In this document: positions 1 through 9,674 of the stretch, in pieces
Position numbering within the stretch: the first letter of the stretch is position 1
How the letters are laid out: every line of letters begins with the position of its first letter
Source: Imperialibacter roseus
GTDB lineage: Bacteria; Bacteroidota; Bacteroidia; Cytophagales; Cyclobacteriaceae
Direction: 5' to 3'
Length of the DNA stretch: 64,000 nt
NCBI RefSeq assembly: GCF_032999765.1
Contig: NZ_CP136051.1
Location: forward strand, 62,001 to 126,000
Made by a program: the position numbers and the translations under genes
The notes under the pieces: model-generated
What the model saw: only the letters and a program-made list of their open reading frames with translations
What the model was told of the DNA's origin: nothing
Database searches by the model: none

Positions 1-177
1 CCCAACATTTTGAAACCGGGAAATGACCGTGGCGCTAAGCACTTCATGGCTGCCTGCATAAGCAGGGTTAATGGCCAATCCATTGAACATATATTGTGCA
101 TAGGAGGCCGCCTGCTGCGCTTGCAATGATCCAGATGACCACAGCAGGGAACCGAGTATATAGATGACTTTTCTCAA
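1..177 (-). CDS. PorP/SprF family type IX secretion membrane protein (N-terminal part)
   Basis: Only the first 59 codons lie in the window; the gene continues past the left edge. Reading from a TTG at 177 gives a short signal peptide ending near LQAQ, then AQYMFNGLAINPAYAGS, the characteristic start of mature PorP/SprF-family proteins. These are outer membrane proteins that accompany T9SS substrates and anchor them or assist their surface display. The TTG follows directly, in the same frame, after the TGA of the upstream 1778-codon gene with no spacer, so no earlier start is possible in this frame and translation is probably coupled. A PorP/SprF gene immediately downstream of a type B sorting-domain protein is a recurrent Bacteroidota pairing. 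Family is clear from the motif; the TTG start is inferred. Confidence 0.85.
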   Translation of the reverse strand, partial: MRKVIYILGSLLWSSGSLQAQQAASYAQYMFNGLAINPAYAGSHEVLSATVISRFQNVG

Positions 178-3100
178 TCAATTATTCTTCAGAACTACAA
201 ATCCACTGTAAGTTTTACCCGACTGGCCAAGGGAGATCACGTAGAAATAGGTGCCGTCGGCGAGCTTGTCACCTCCAAGCCCTTTGTTCGATTGCCCCGT
301 CCATACCCGTTCGTTATTGTCGTAACTGGTTGTTTCAAAAACTATGTTGTTAAATCGGTCGAATATCCTGACCTGGTTGTTGATGTAGAAATCAATCCCT
401 TCAATCCGCCAGTAGTCGTTAATACCGTCTCCGTTAGGGGAAACCGCTTCATACACAGTGAACGGGAGGTCTTCGACGATAAACACAGCTACACCCTGGC
501 TAAAGTTGTTTGGCTCGGCCGTATCACTGATTTGATAAACAAGCGAATCAATACCCATAAATGTTGAGTTTGATCGGTATGATACTGAACCATCCTGGAA
601 CATAGTCAGGCTTCCGTTGCCCGGCTCTACTACAGGAGTTGTGCTCAGGAGAATATCATCACCCTCCACGTCAATATCGTTCTCCAGAATGTTGATAGAG
701 AAGTCTTGATTTCGCAGTACTCTTAGCGTATCTCTGTTGGCCAGCGGAACATCGTTTACTGGCGCAATTGCTATCTCAATGACGAGCTTTCCGCAAAGAG
801 CAGGGTTTCTATCGTCGCATATTTCTATTTCCCAATAGGCTGTCCCATTGTAGTCAGTTGAGGGCATGTAATCAAAACAGAATGTATTAGCGCCAGACCT
901 GGTCAGCGCACCACCGCCGCTGATGTTGTCGAGCCGATTGAGGGAAATCTGATCACCGTCCGGATCCAGGGCCTCGAAACAAAAGTTGACTGCTATGTCT
1001 TCCAGTGTGGACACCCTTAACGTGTCGGCAGGAGCGCCATTAACCAAACCCACAGGAGGATTGTTAATTTCTATAACATTTATTGTAATCAGCCCAGTGC
1101 CACAAATCGAAGCATCGGCCGTGTCACAAATAGTGACTTCCACAATATCTTCGCCGATAAAGTCCTGAGGCGGGGTGTAGTCAAAGCAAAGATCATTCGC
1201 AACTCTGTTGTTCACTGACCCGATTGAGCTTACCGAAGTGCCTGAAGTAAATACATGTGTATTGCCTTCTTCATCAGTTACTTCAATGCAAATTGGTGTC
1301 GTCACATTTTCTGGCACATCTACTGTTTTGCTTACCACAGTTGGAGGGGTGTTTTCGGGGGTAACGTCGATAATAGCTATGAGGCTGCCACATAAAGAAG
1401 GCACCCCGTCATCGCAAATCACAACATCCCATACCGAACGACCGATGAAGTCGTTCACGGGAGAGAAAGTGAAGCAGAAAGTACCGGTGTTATTAGCTAC
1501 GAGAGAACCCTCGCCCTCTTTGTTGGTAATGCTTTGAAGCGCCACATTGTTGCCTTCCGGGTCGACTACGTCAAAGCAGAAGTCCACGGGTATGTTTTTG
1601 GGAGTGCTGATGAACAAAGTGTCTGCCGGAACGCCATTGACCAGCTCAACGGGCGGCTCGTTCACATCCACAACGGTGATTTTTACGGGTGCCACCAGGC
1701 AAACTGAGTTATCCGATTCGTCGCAGATGGTTACCTCAATTTCATCTTCGCCAATAAAGCCCTCAGGTGGCGTGTAGTCGAAGCACAAGTCATCCAATGC
1801 CCCATTAGCAATGGTTCCGATAGCGCCGGTGGACGTTGCGCCGGTCAGGTAATTTGTATTTCCTTCCACATCGGTTACCTCAATGCATATTTGAGTGGTC
1901 ATTTTCTCGTTAACCTCAAATTCCTGGGTTACGAGAACGGCCGGGTCGTTGACCGGTGTTACCTCTATAATTGCCTGAAGTGTGCCACAAAGTGATGGAG
2001 ACGCATCATCACAAATTTCTATGTCCCATGTTGAGGTGCCGGAAAAATTGGCGGCTGGTGAAAATGTGAAGCAGAAACCCTCGCCTTCAGCTGCCACCAG
2101 TGTGCCTCCTCCTGAAGTATTTGACACGGATTGTACAGAAATGTTATCACCTTCAGGGTCGGTAGCGTCGAAGCACAGCAACAAAGGTACATCTTCCGGG
2201 GTTGTCAGGTTTAGTGTCTCCACAGGCAACGAATTGACCTCGGGAACCGGCGGTTCATTGACATCAACCACAATTACTGTTATGTAGGCCGTTGTACATA
2301 CCGAATTGTCGAGTATGTCGCACACTATTACCTCTACTTCATCTTCTCCAATGAAATCGGTGGGTGGAGTATAATCGAAACACAAGCTCTGAGCCGTCCC
2401 CAGGCCGATTGTGCCGATGCTTCCCACCGACAACCCACTGGTCACATAGTGATCGTCACCTTCCGGGTCATTAACCTCTACGCAAATAGAGGAGGTTGTT
2501 TTTTCCGGCACTTCTACCGTAAGGTCAGTACTGCCATTGATCAAGACCTCCGGTGGATAATTAAATGGATTCACAGTGACAATGACTTTGATCTCACCAC
2601 ACTTTGGAGTGACCGGATCGCTATCGTCACAGATTGTCAAAGTCCATTCTGATTGACCAACAAAGCCGGTTTCGGGGGTGAACCTGAAGCAAAATGTCCT
2701 GTTTGCTGAAGGCGACCCTGAAAAGCCAGAGAGGTATTCAACTGTTGAAGCGTCAGTTGTGAGCTGGGAAGCACTGGCAAACGAAATGATATCACCGGCA
2801 TCGGGATCTTTGGCAGTGAAGCAAAAGTCCACGTATTGATTTTTGTTTGTTGTAACGCTAAGGTCTTCTCCAGCCACTCCATCATCACCGAGGATGACGG
2901 GCTCTTCAGGAACATCTAACACGTTGATGGTGATAATGCCTTCGTCAAACAATGTTGCATCCCCCGAATCGCTCACTTTCACAGTTACCTCATCATTGCC
3001 AAGGAAGCCGCTGTTTGGGGTATAGTCAAAAGAAAAATTGCCTGTAATAGTGCTCGTGGCATTGGCGGAAGTGGCGGAAGTGAAAGTGAGAGGATCGGAC

Positions 3101-5514
3101 TCCAGATCGGTTACGTTGAATGAAATACCCGTGGTTTCCTTTTCATTTACATCTACCGTTTTCTCCACAACCACCGGTGGGTCGTTGACAGGATTGATAG
3201 TAATGTGAATTGTAATGTCAATGCATTGGCCATCAACACCAGGCGTCGGTTGGTCACATACATTTACTGTAAATTGATCGGTACCACTCACATCGTCATT
3301 TGGGGTGTAAATCAGGCAAAGGGAATTTGATGGGTGATTGGTCACTACTCCCAGGCCATTGACAGGAAGAGTATTAGAATTGATTACAACTAAATCGGAC
3401 TCAGGATCCTGTATGTCGAGGCAAATTTCGATCGGTGAGTCTTCATCAAATTCAAAAAAAAGCTCAGTTACAGAGTTGCCGTCTTCGTCCAAAACTACCG
3501 GCGGGTTGTTGTACCCATCGAAATTGATATAGCTGTTTGAATAGGTGTTGCTCCATGCAAGGCCGTCGAAGACCCTGAAGGATAGCTGTCGGGCGACTTG
3601 GTTTATTACGGGGGCTGTGTTGACGTAGACAACCTCCCGAAGTGCGGTTTGATAGGCCGTTATTGAGGCGGTTCCCTCAATTGTCAAAATTCCGCCGGAG
3701 AAACTGGTTGCGTTGATGATGCCGTTGATGTCAGTGAACTGGAGTTCTTCGAAAGCGCCGTCTAATAAGTTGATGATCCTTATTTCTGCTTTTTCAAACG
3801 TGGTATTGTCAACATCAGAAACTGTGACGGATTGATTTGCCTGGATAGTCCCACCCCCGGATGGATAGGTGACGGTATTTGGATTGTTGCCTCCTGTGAC
3901 CGGGGCGTCATTTACCGGCACCAGTGCAATGTTGACTTGAACTGTGTTGCTCACACCACCAGGATAACCATCGTCGATCACGAATTGTACGGTTCTTGTG
4001 GCCGAAGAAGGGTTTTGACTGCCGTTAAAGTATTTAATGCTTCGTAAGGCTGCCGCATAATTCTCAAGCGTTACCTTTTCGGATGAGGTAAGCGTTAAAA
4101 CACCGCTGCCCCCATCGAAAACGCCGGTAATTTCGGGGAGGTTTGTAAACTGAAGCACATCTTCTCCACTCACATAATTACCGCTGATAGTTATCTGAGC
4201 GTCAACTATGACGGTGGTTCCGACAGGGTAGTCGGCTTCAGGAGGATACGATACCGCCATGGCCGGATCGATGATAAGGGCTGCATCTCCTTCTGTGAAG
4301 CTGGCATCAGTGAGGCTGGCCGTCAAAACAGGAGGGTAGTTGGGTACAACCACCACTTCTACCAACACTACTTCATTGTCAGGATCGGTGTTGTTGGTAT
4401 TGGAACCGCAAGTGCCTGGCAGTTGGGCGACCGCAGAAAGTAACATGCCTCCTACCAACGAATCGTCAAATGTAATAGACCATAGTCCTTCGGCATCAGC
4501 AATAGCTGTCTTGGTATCAATAGGAGTGCTGGCAGACGCATCCTGATAAAGCTTTATAGTTACTGTGGCCGTTGGCTCAGCGGTGCCTGTGATAAAGTCA
4601 TCCCCTTCCCTGATTGGGGTATCAAAAGCAGGCTTTTCTGTTACTCCTTCCAAAAAGCCTCCTCCTCCTTCGGAAAGATTGCCAAGGTTGGTGGGGCATT
4701 GGTTCTCCGACAATGCTGTCATCGCATCAAATAGCGACGCATAGTCTTCGTCATTCACTCCGCCGATATCCGAAATGTTGCCACTCATGGCGCAGGTAGC
4801 GTTGTTGTTTGTTAGTGCAATAAACCTGATTTCTGTGGCTGTGGTAATACCAAACTGAGAGGTCAGGTCAGCGAAAGGGACGTAAAAATCGTAGAAATAA
4901 GAATATTGATTGCAGCTAACAATATCGCCAATAGCCCTTTGGTGATAAGTGCCAATTGGGTAAGACAACACAGCCGAGCAATTGTTGTTGCCTCCATCAA
5001 TATCGTACACCCTCACGCCATGGGAGACTGCGGAAGGCCCCCTTATTAAGGTAATGTCAATTTCAAAGCCAGGGTTTCTTGATCCCTCCACATAATCAGG
5101 ATCGGAGGGGCCGAGTAGCCCGTCTGTATCGATCAGCACGGAATAACCCGGAACATTTTGCTTATTGTTTGCTACCCTAAAGCGAAAGATAAGGTTGCCG
5201 TCCTTGAGAATTGCATAAGCCGAGTAGCCTTGCGAATCTGGAGTCAAGTCAGTGTTGCTACATGAAGGGCCCGCCGCATCACCAATCACGTCACCATCTC
5301 CAACTTTGGGCAAACCAAACATAGCAAATTCAAACTGGTCAGGTGTGTAGCCAGCGTTTGCGTCGAAGCCAGCAGTAGTGGCGGAGACATAGCCGTCACC
5401 ATTTGGATCGAACACAGCATCGTTTCCGTGCAGTTCGATTTGGCCAAACTGAGCATGTGCAGTCAGGCATTCCAAAAAGAATGCCAAGGTCAATAGTATC
5501 TTATAGCGGAACAT
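178..5514 (-). CDS. Giant T9SS type B substrate with tandem Ig/cadherin-like repeats
   Basis: A 1778-residue exported protein. Residues 1-21 form a signal peptide ending in AHAQ. Residues about 25-270 form the N-terminal module often seen in large Bacteroidota surface proteins (VFDPNGDGYVS start, SVLIDTDG). An Ig-like segment with TGTAEPTATVTI follows near residue 310, then cadherin/tandem-95-like repeats with NDAPV and NEPPV linkers. From about 1000 to 1585 two types of roughly 97-residue module alternate: type A (ICIEVTD-EGN to FDYTPP-FIGED) and type B (FCFD-DPEGD to ICDD-PSLCG), about three A-B pairs. Residues 1686-1778 are a type B sorting domain (SPNGDGIND, ADGTYFYVI), the T9SS export signal. 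It probably acts on the cell surface as an adhesin or structural fibre with the PorP/SprF protein encoded next. The substrate or partner is unknown. Each module carries conserved cysteine pairs, suggesting disulphide stabilisation. Confidence 0.9.
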   Translation of the reverse strand: MFRYKILLTLAFFLECLTAHAQFGQIELHGNDAVFDPNGDGYVSATTAGFDANAGYTPDQFEFAMFGLPKVGDGDVIGDAAGPSCSNTDLTPDSQGYSAYAILKDGNLIFRFRVANNKQNVPGYSVLIDTDGLLGPSDPDYVEGSRNPGFEIDITLIRGPSAVSHGVRVYDIDGGNNNCSAVLSYPIGTYHQRAIGDIVSCNQYSYFYDFYVPFADLTSQFGITTATEIRFIALTNNNATCAMSGNISDIGGVNDEDYASLFDAMTALSENQCPTNLGNLSEGGGGFLEGVTEKPAFDTPIREGDDFITGTAEPTATVTIKLYQDASASTPIDTKTAIADAEGLWSITFDDSLVGGMLLSAVAQLPGTCGSNTNNTDPDNEVVLVEVVVVPNYPPVLTASLTDASFTEGDAALIIDPAMAVSYPPEADYPVGTTVIVDAQITISGNYVSGEDVLQFTNLPEITGVFDGGSGVLTLTSSEKVTLENYAAALRSIKYFNGSQNPSSATRTVQFVIDDGYPGGVSNTVQVNIALVPVNDAPVTGGNNPNTVTYPSGGGTIQANQSVTVSDVDNTTFEKAEIRIINLLDGAFEELQFTDINGIINATSFSGGILTIEGTASITAYQTALREVVYVNTAPVINQVARQLSFRVFDGLAWSNTYSNSYINFDGYNNPPVVLDEDGNSVTELFFEFDEDSPIEICLDIQDPESDLVVINSNTLPVNGLGVVTNHPSNSLCLIYTPNDDVSGTDQFTVNVCDQPTPGVDGQCIDITIHITINPVNDPPVVVEKTVDVNEKETTGISFNVTDLESDPLTFTSATSANATSTITGNFSFDYTPNSGFLGNDEVTVKVSDSGDATLFDEGIITINVLDVPEEPVILGDDGVAGEDLSVTTNKNQYVDFCFTAKDPDAGDIISFASASQLTTDASTVEYLSGFSGSPSANRTFCFRFTPETGFVGQSEWTLTICDDSDPVTPKCGEIKVIVTVNPFNYPPEVLINGSTDLTVEVPEKTTSSICVEVNDPEGDDHYVTSGLSVGSIGTIGLGTAQSLCFDYTPPTDFIGEDEVEVIVCDILDNSVCTTAYITVIVVDVNEPPVPEVNSLPVETLNLTTPEDVPLLLCFDATDPEGDNISVQSVSNTSGGGTLVAAEGEGFCFTFSPAANFSGTSTWDIEICDDASPSLCGTLQAIIEVTPVNDPAVLVTQEFEVNEKMTTQICIEVTDVEGNTNYLTGATSTGAIGTIANGALDDLCFDYTPPEGFIGEDEIEVTICDESDNSVCLVAPVKITVVDVNEPPVELVNGVPADTLFISTPKNIPVDFCFDVVDPEGNNVALQSITNKEGEGSLVANNTGTFCFTFSPVNDFIGRSVWDVVICDDGVPSLCGSLIAIIDVTPENTPPTVVSKTVDVPENVTTPICIEVTDEEGNTHVFTSGTSVSSIGSVNNRVANDLCFDYTPPQDFIGEDIVEVTICDTADASICGTGLITINVIEINNPPVGLVNGAPADTLRVSTLEDIAVNFCFEALDPDGDQISLNRLDNISGGGALTRSGANTFCFDYMPSTDYNGTAYWEIEICDDRNPALCGKLVIEIAIAPVNDVPLANRDTLRVLRNQDFSINILENDIDVEGDDILLSTTPVVEPGNGSLTMFQDGSVSYRSNSTFMGIDSLVYQISDTAEPNNFSQGVAVFIVEDLPFTVYEAVSPNGDGINDYWRIEGIDFYINNQVRIFDRFNNIVFETTSYDNNERVWTGQSNKGLGGDKLADGTYFYVISLGQSGKTYSGFVVLKNN
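760..2515 (-). repeat. Coding A-B supramodule repeat array inside the T9SS substrate
   Basis: About three copies of a roughly 190-codon unit, each an A-type plus a B-type Ig-like module, occupy residues about 1000-1585 of the 1778-residue protein. The linkers VDVNEPPV, VTPVNDPA and VNGVPADTL recur with small changes. Copies differ enough that this is an old internal duplication rather than a fresh tandem array. Boundaries are approximate. Confidence 0.75.
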
Positions 5515-5847
5515 TCAGTTATCACTTCACACCTTGCCACTACCGCAAATTCGATCTGTGCAGAAATCTGCTCATATACTAACAGTTTGAAGCCTTTTTA
5601 TTGCAGCTTCTTCTGGTTAGTAATCAGAAAAGAATCAGAAGTCTAGCGACTGTGAGATTTTGGTGAACAAAAATGAATAAATATTCCAGCCAGTCCGTTT
5701 GTAAAAATTACCAGTCGTTTTCGCCAACTACTTAGGCTTTATTTAAAATCAAGCGCCATAGTTGGTGTATGTACAGTGAAAGTTAGGTAATATTAATGAA
5801 ACCGGCAAGTCATGGGGCGCAGTGAAGTTTTGTTTCTTGAACATAAA
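5515..5847. other. Intergenic region upstream of the T9SS substrate gene
   Basis: About 330 bases between the start of the 1778-codon gene and the terminator of the next minus-strand gene. It is AT-rich, with no open frame of note. It must hold the promoter of the T9SS substrate gene, but I could not identify a convincing TAnnTTTG box. Nothing else seen. Confidence 0.5.
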
Positions 5848-5877
5848 AAAAGTCCCACTTGGAAAAGAGGGACTTTT
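5848..5877 (-). terminator. Rho-independent terminator of the ThuA/dehydrogenase fusion gene
   Basis: Perfect 9-bp inverted repeat AAAAGTCCC / GGGACTTTT with a 12-base loop. On the minus strand it is followed by a run of Ts. It lies about 27 bases past the stop codon at 5904. Confidence 0.85.
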
Positions 5878-5903
5878 AATGCGTAGTGATAAATGACAAA
5901 TAA

Positions 5904-8900
5904 CTATTTAGAGGTTAAAGTTATGCCAACCACTGCACCAGTTACGTCCTCTCCGTCGTTTGGCTTGCTTATGATATACAAGTCATGAAGTTTTCCGTCA
6001 GTTACTGGTTCGAAATTGATAGTGAACATGCTGGCGTTCATTCCAGCAGCAGATGAGGTTCCTGATGTCGACGATGCTTCGCCGATTTTTTTGCCGTCAA
6101 CAGCATCAAGGCGAACTTCGAACGTATAGCCTTTGGCCATCGGTTGCTGGCTACCAGTCATGAAGTCGGCCCCGGTAACATTGGTCAGGTCTATTTTGCT
6201 AAGGCTGAATGATCCTGCCGCATTAGGCAATAGCAGCAGATTCATACCATTGAATGACATGGTTGTGTAGCCGTCAAGCTTACTCGCCTTTGTCAAATCC
6301 AATTTACTGCTTCTCAGTCTCAAAGTAGATGAGCCAACCAGAGGTTTGATATTGGCACCACCCTTGTCGGTATAGCTGGCCCTAATGATCAATGACCCAT
6401 TGTCCATTGGCTTTTTGTCCAGCGTAGGCTTCAGCGATCCGGTTGCAGGAAGTGACTTGGTTGTCTTGCCACCATCGGCAAGGGAAAGCACCCATGAAAT
6501 GATGGTTTTCGCATCACTTTCTGAAAGCCCAGGATGAGCTGCCATGGCAGTTTCACCCCACACGCCAGATCCACCGTTCATGACTTTTTGAGCCAGTTTG
6601 TTAATGGCATCCGGATCGTCTTTGTATCGCTTCGCCACATCCACGTAGGCTGGGCCAATCGATTTTTCAGCCTCTTTATGGCAGGCCTTACAGTCAAGGG
6701 AGTTCATCATATTCTTTCCGATCATGTTCTCGGAAATTACCTGATGGCCTTGTGTGGCTTCTGCCTGGTCGGTGCTTTCAATGTAATCTGCCGAAACAAA
6801 CAGGCTTGCCATATCTGGTTCCGAGGCGTCGTCACTGTCGCTCACGCTTACGGCATACTCCACATTTTTTCCGGGGAAATAGAATGACTTGTTGCCCTTC
6901 ACGCTAATTGTTACGTCAGGGGCAGCATTGCCCGCATAAACCGAAATTGAATTGCTCTTCGCTGTCAGTTTTGCCGGGTCACTCGCCTCAACTGTGATCG
7001 CATAGTCGCCAATTTTAGAGTAGGTATAGGTAACTTCAGGAACCGTTGTCTGCTTCGTTTCTCCGTTGCCAAAATCCCATGTATAGGAAAGCTTGTCTCT
7101 TTCAGGGTCGCTGGCTTTTGCAGTTACAGTTACTTCCAGCGGCAGCGTGCCCGAGCTCTTATTAACAGCTATTTGCTCTACCGAAGGTGCTCTGTTGCCG
7201 CCGTTAAAGTCCACTCTGGAAAGTGCAGCATCAGCATTTTTTGCGAACCAGCCGTTGCCATATTCAAGCAAGTAGAATTTTCCGTCAGGCCCTACTTCCA
7301 TATCAATGAGTGAATTGAATTTGGTGTGCTCCATGAAAGGCTCCATTTTCTCATAGTCGCCATTAGGGTACATGGTCACAGCTTTGATCCAACCACGGAT
7401 CCAGTCGTAGATGAAAAGTTTGCCATTGTAGTAGTCAGGGTATCTTGTGGCGGCGGGGAACATGTCAGTATAATAGACGGGCCCGGCCATTGCGTTTCTT
7501 CCACCGGTGGCTACCTGTGGGAACTCCTTTGAAACAGCATATGGATACCAGATAAATGGTGGTGCTACCGGGGGCAATTCTTTGATGCCGGTATTGTTTC
7601 TTGAGTTGTTCACCGGATGCTCGGGGTCAAACAATTCACCCGATTTTCCTGTGGCATAGTCATATTCCCTGTACGGGTAGTTTTTACCTACAAACATTGG
7701 CCAGCCAAAGTTTCCGGCCTTGCGGGCCTGGTTCAGTTCGTCATAACCACGTGAGCCCCGCACTTCCATGCTGTCGTTGGCAGCGTCAGGTCCTACTTCG
7801 CCCCAATAGAGGAAGCCGGTTTTTTGATCGACTGATATTCTGTAGGGGTTTCTATTGCCCTGAACATATATTTCCGGCCGGGTACCTTCAGTGCCTACAG
7901 GGTAAAGGTTGCCTTCAGGTATTTCATAAGATCCATCTTCTTTCACCCGAATACGCATGATTTTTCCACGCAGGTCATTGGCATTGCCTGAGCTTCTTCT
8001 TGCATCATACTGCTCATGCCCTGGTCTGTCGTCGAGCGGGCCAAAGCCATTGTTTACATATTTGCCACCTGGTTCATTAAAGGGTGTAGAGTTGTCACCA
8101 GCCGAAACATAGAGTAGCCCGTCTTTGTCGAAGGCAATTGAGCCACCAGTGTGGCAGCATATTTGGCGTTGAGAGTAGAACTCAAGTACAACGACTTCTG
8201 ATTCCAGGTCTACCTTGTCATTTGCAAACTTGAATCGGGAGAGCCTGTTGACCGAAGTGTCTTTCGGACTGTAGAAAATGAACACATTATTGTTTGTAGC
8301 AAAGTTGGGGTCTTTCTGAATGCCCAACACGCCTTCTTCAGCATTCACTCCCTTCACGCCGCTCTGATGATAAACGTCAAGCTTAGCCGCCTCGGTTACC
8401 TTTCCTGTACTGTTTTTATAGAGCAGTATTTCACCCCTTCTCTGCGCAATTAGAATGTCAAAGTTAGGGAGAATGGTCATTTCGGTGGGCTCGTAAAAAA
8501 CACCACCTTCAGCAAGCATTGTTTTTGTGAACCTGTTTTCCTCGGGTGCTCTCAGACTGGTTGCTTTTGAGTAGTCAAGTTCGCTGTTGTCGCCAATGGC
8601 GTACTGAATGCCTGCAAGTATATGCTTAAGGTAGAGGTCTTCTGTGTAGGACTCATCTGTATGGCCCAGGGCTGTGTAGTAGGCACGGCCTCCGTCATAG
8701 TCGTGGTACCACGCCATCGGGTGGTTGCCTATTTTCGCTCCGCCCTCGTAGCTATCCTCGTCAATTGTCATTAGCACATGAGTGTCGGGGTTCAGGTTTC
8801 TATAGCTATAGAATTCATCCGTTTTTGTCCACTTTTCAGGCAAGAAGCTTGTGCTTGCGTGCGACTTGTCGACGATGTTGAGTACACCTTCCTGCACATT

Positions 8901-9344
8901 GGGGCTCTTGTCATTGATGCCTGGGTGATCGAGGAAGTAGCCGCCCACCAATCTGCCGTACCATGGCCAGTCGTATTCAGTGTCGGCAGCGGCATGAATA
9001 CCCATGTAACCTCCGCCGGCCTGGATATATCTTTCAAAATCAGCTTGCTGGTAGTGATTGAGCACATCACCAGTGGTGCTGAGGAATACAACGGCTGAGT
9101 AGTTCTTCAGGGAGTCTTCGTTGAAGTAATCTGCATTGGTAGTTGTATCCACTTCAAAACCGTTTTCAACACCCAGTTTTTGTATGGCTGCTATGCCAAA
9201 AGGAATGGAAGTGTGGTGCCAACCGGCGGTTTTACTGAAGACTAAAACTTTAGCAGGCCCTGATTTTTTTGAGCAGGAAAGGAAAGTCAGCGCTAAAAAA
9301 GCCACCAGGAAAAGGCTTTTTATGATAGACAAAGGGTGTTTCAT
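5904..9344 (-). CDS. ThuA / sorbosone dehydrogenase / PKD / cytochrome c / CBM-like fusion lipoprotein
   Basis: A 1146-residue multidomain exported enzyme. A lipoprotein signal (LTFLSCSK) starts it. ThuA domain, about residues 32-250 (ThuA family, glutamine-amidotransferase-like fold associated with trehalose and other sugar use). Glucose/sorbosone dehydrogenase-type beta-propeller, about 270-690 (LAEGGVFYEPTEM, VQGNRNPYRI, GEVGPDA). PKD domain, about 715-805 (YTWDFGNGE). Class I cytochrome c with CKACH at 885-889. C-terminal beta-rich, carbohydrate-binding-like module, about 985-1146. The family oxidises sugars at the cell surface and passes electrons to the attached heme; the substrate here is unknown. 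This architecture is common in Bacteroidota. It is divergent from the permease gene at 9675 and has its own terminator. Confidence 0.9.
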   Translation of the reverse strand: MKHPLSIIKSLFLVAFLALTFLSCSKKSGPAKVLVFSKTAGWHHTSIPFGIAAIQKLGVENGFEVDTTTNADYFNEDSLKNYSAVVFLSTTGDVLNHYQQADFERYIQAGGGYMGIHAAADTEYDWPWYGRLVGGYFLDHPGINDKSPNVQEGVLNIVDKSHASTSFLPEKWTKTDEFYSYRNLNPDTHVLMTIDEDSYEGGAKIGNHPMAWYHDYDGGRAYYTALGHTDESYTEDLYLKHILAGIQYAIGDNSELDYSKATSLRAPEENRFTKTMLAEGGVFYEPTEMTILPNFDILIAQRRGEILLYKNSTGKVTEAAKLDVYHQSGVKGVNAEEGVLGIQKDPNFATNNNVFIFYSPKDTSVNRLSRFKFANDKVDLESEVVVLEFYSQRQICCHTGGSIAFDKDGLLYVSAGDNSTPFNEPGGKYVNNGFGPLDDRPGHEQYDARRSSGNANDLRGKIMRIRVKEDGSYEIPEGNLYPVGTEGTRPEIYVQGNRNPYRISVDQKTGFLYWGEVGPDAANDSMEVRGSRGYDELNQARKAGNFGWPMFVGKNYPYREYDYATGKSGELFDPEHPVNNSRNNTGIKELPPVAPPFIWYPYAVSKEFPQVATGGRNAMAGPVYYTDMFPAATRYPDYYNGKLFIYDWIRGWIKAVTMYPNGDYEKMEPFMEHTKFNSLIDMEVGPDGKFYLLEYGNGWFAKNADAALSRVDFNGGNRAPSVEQIAVNKSSGTLPLEVTVTAKASDPERDKLSYTWDFGNGETKQTTVPEVTYTYSKIGDYAITVEASDPAKLTAKSNSISVYAGNAAPDVTISVKGNKSFYFPGKNVEYAVSVSDSDDASEPDMASLFVSADYIESTDQAEATQGHQVISENMIGKNMMNSLDCKACHKEAEKSIGPAYVDVAKRYKDDPDAINKLAQKVMNGGSGVWGETAMAAHPGLSESDAKTIISWVLSLADGGKTTKSLPATGSLKPTLDKKPMDNGSLIIRASYTDKGGANIKPLVGSSTLRLRSSKLDLTKASKLDGYTTMSFNGMNLLLLPNAAGSFSLSKIDLTNVTGADFMTGSQQPMAKGYTFEVRLDAVDGKKIGEASSTSGTSSAAGMNASMFTINFEPVTDGKLHDLYIISKPNDGEDVTGAVVGITLTSK

Positions 9345-9674
9345 CGAACGTAATTTTTATGGGTATGAGACGATTGAACTTAGCTTAATATGTTTCATCA
9401 ACACAATAAACCGAAATTATGTATAAAAACTTCCCAAGATAAAAGATAGGATCGTAAAAATGGCGTTTTTGCATTTCACAAAACGGTTTTTTTACAAATG
9501 GTGACATTTTTAGGGTGACTCATCAAGTTTCTGCGGTATTACATTCTGTCAGGTAAAAATGTTTTTCAAGCATTGAAAGTAAATACTTGCCGCCCGCCCG
9601 TCAGGATAGTGCAGGATGCTTCCAAATTCTCTATCTTCTAGCTTCAAAAGATTTAGAACACACCTACCTACATT
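9345..9674. other. Divergent intergenic region between the ThuA fusion and the NCS1 permease
   Basis: 330 bases carrying the promoters of two divergent genes. It is AT-rich, with several poly-A/T tracts around 9450-9500. I found no convincing operator palindrome, RNA or small gene. Confidence 0.5.

Noticed and set aside
760-2515. Repeated DNA that could be taken for a CRISPR or tandem array
   Set aside because: Units are coding, about 580 bases long and diverged; no spacers.
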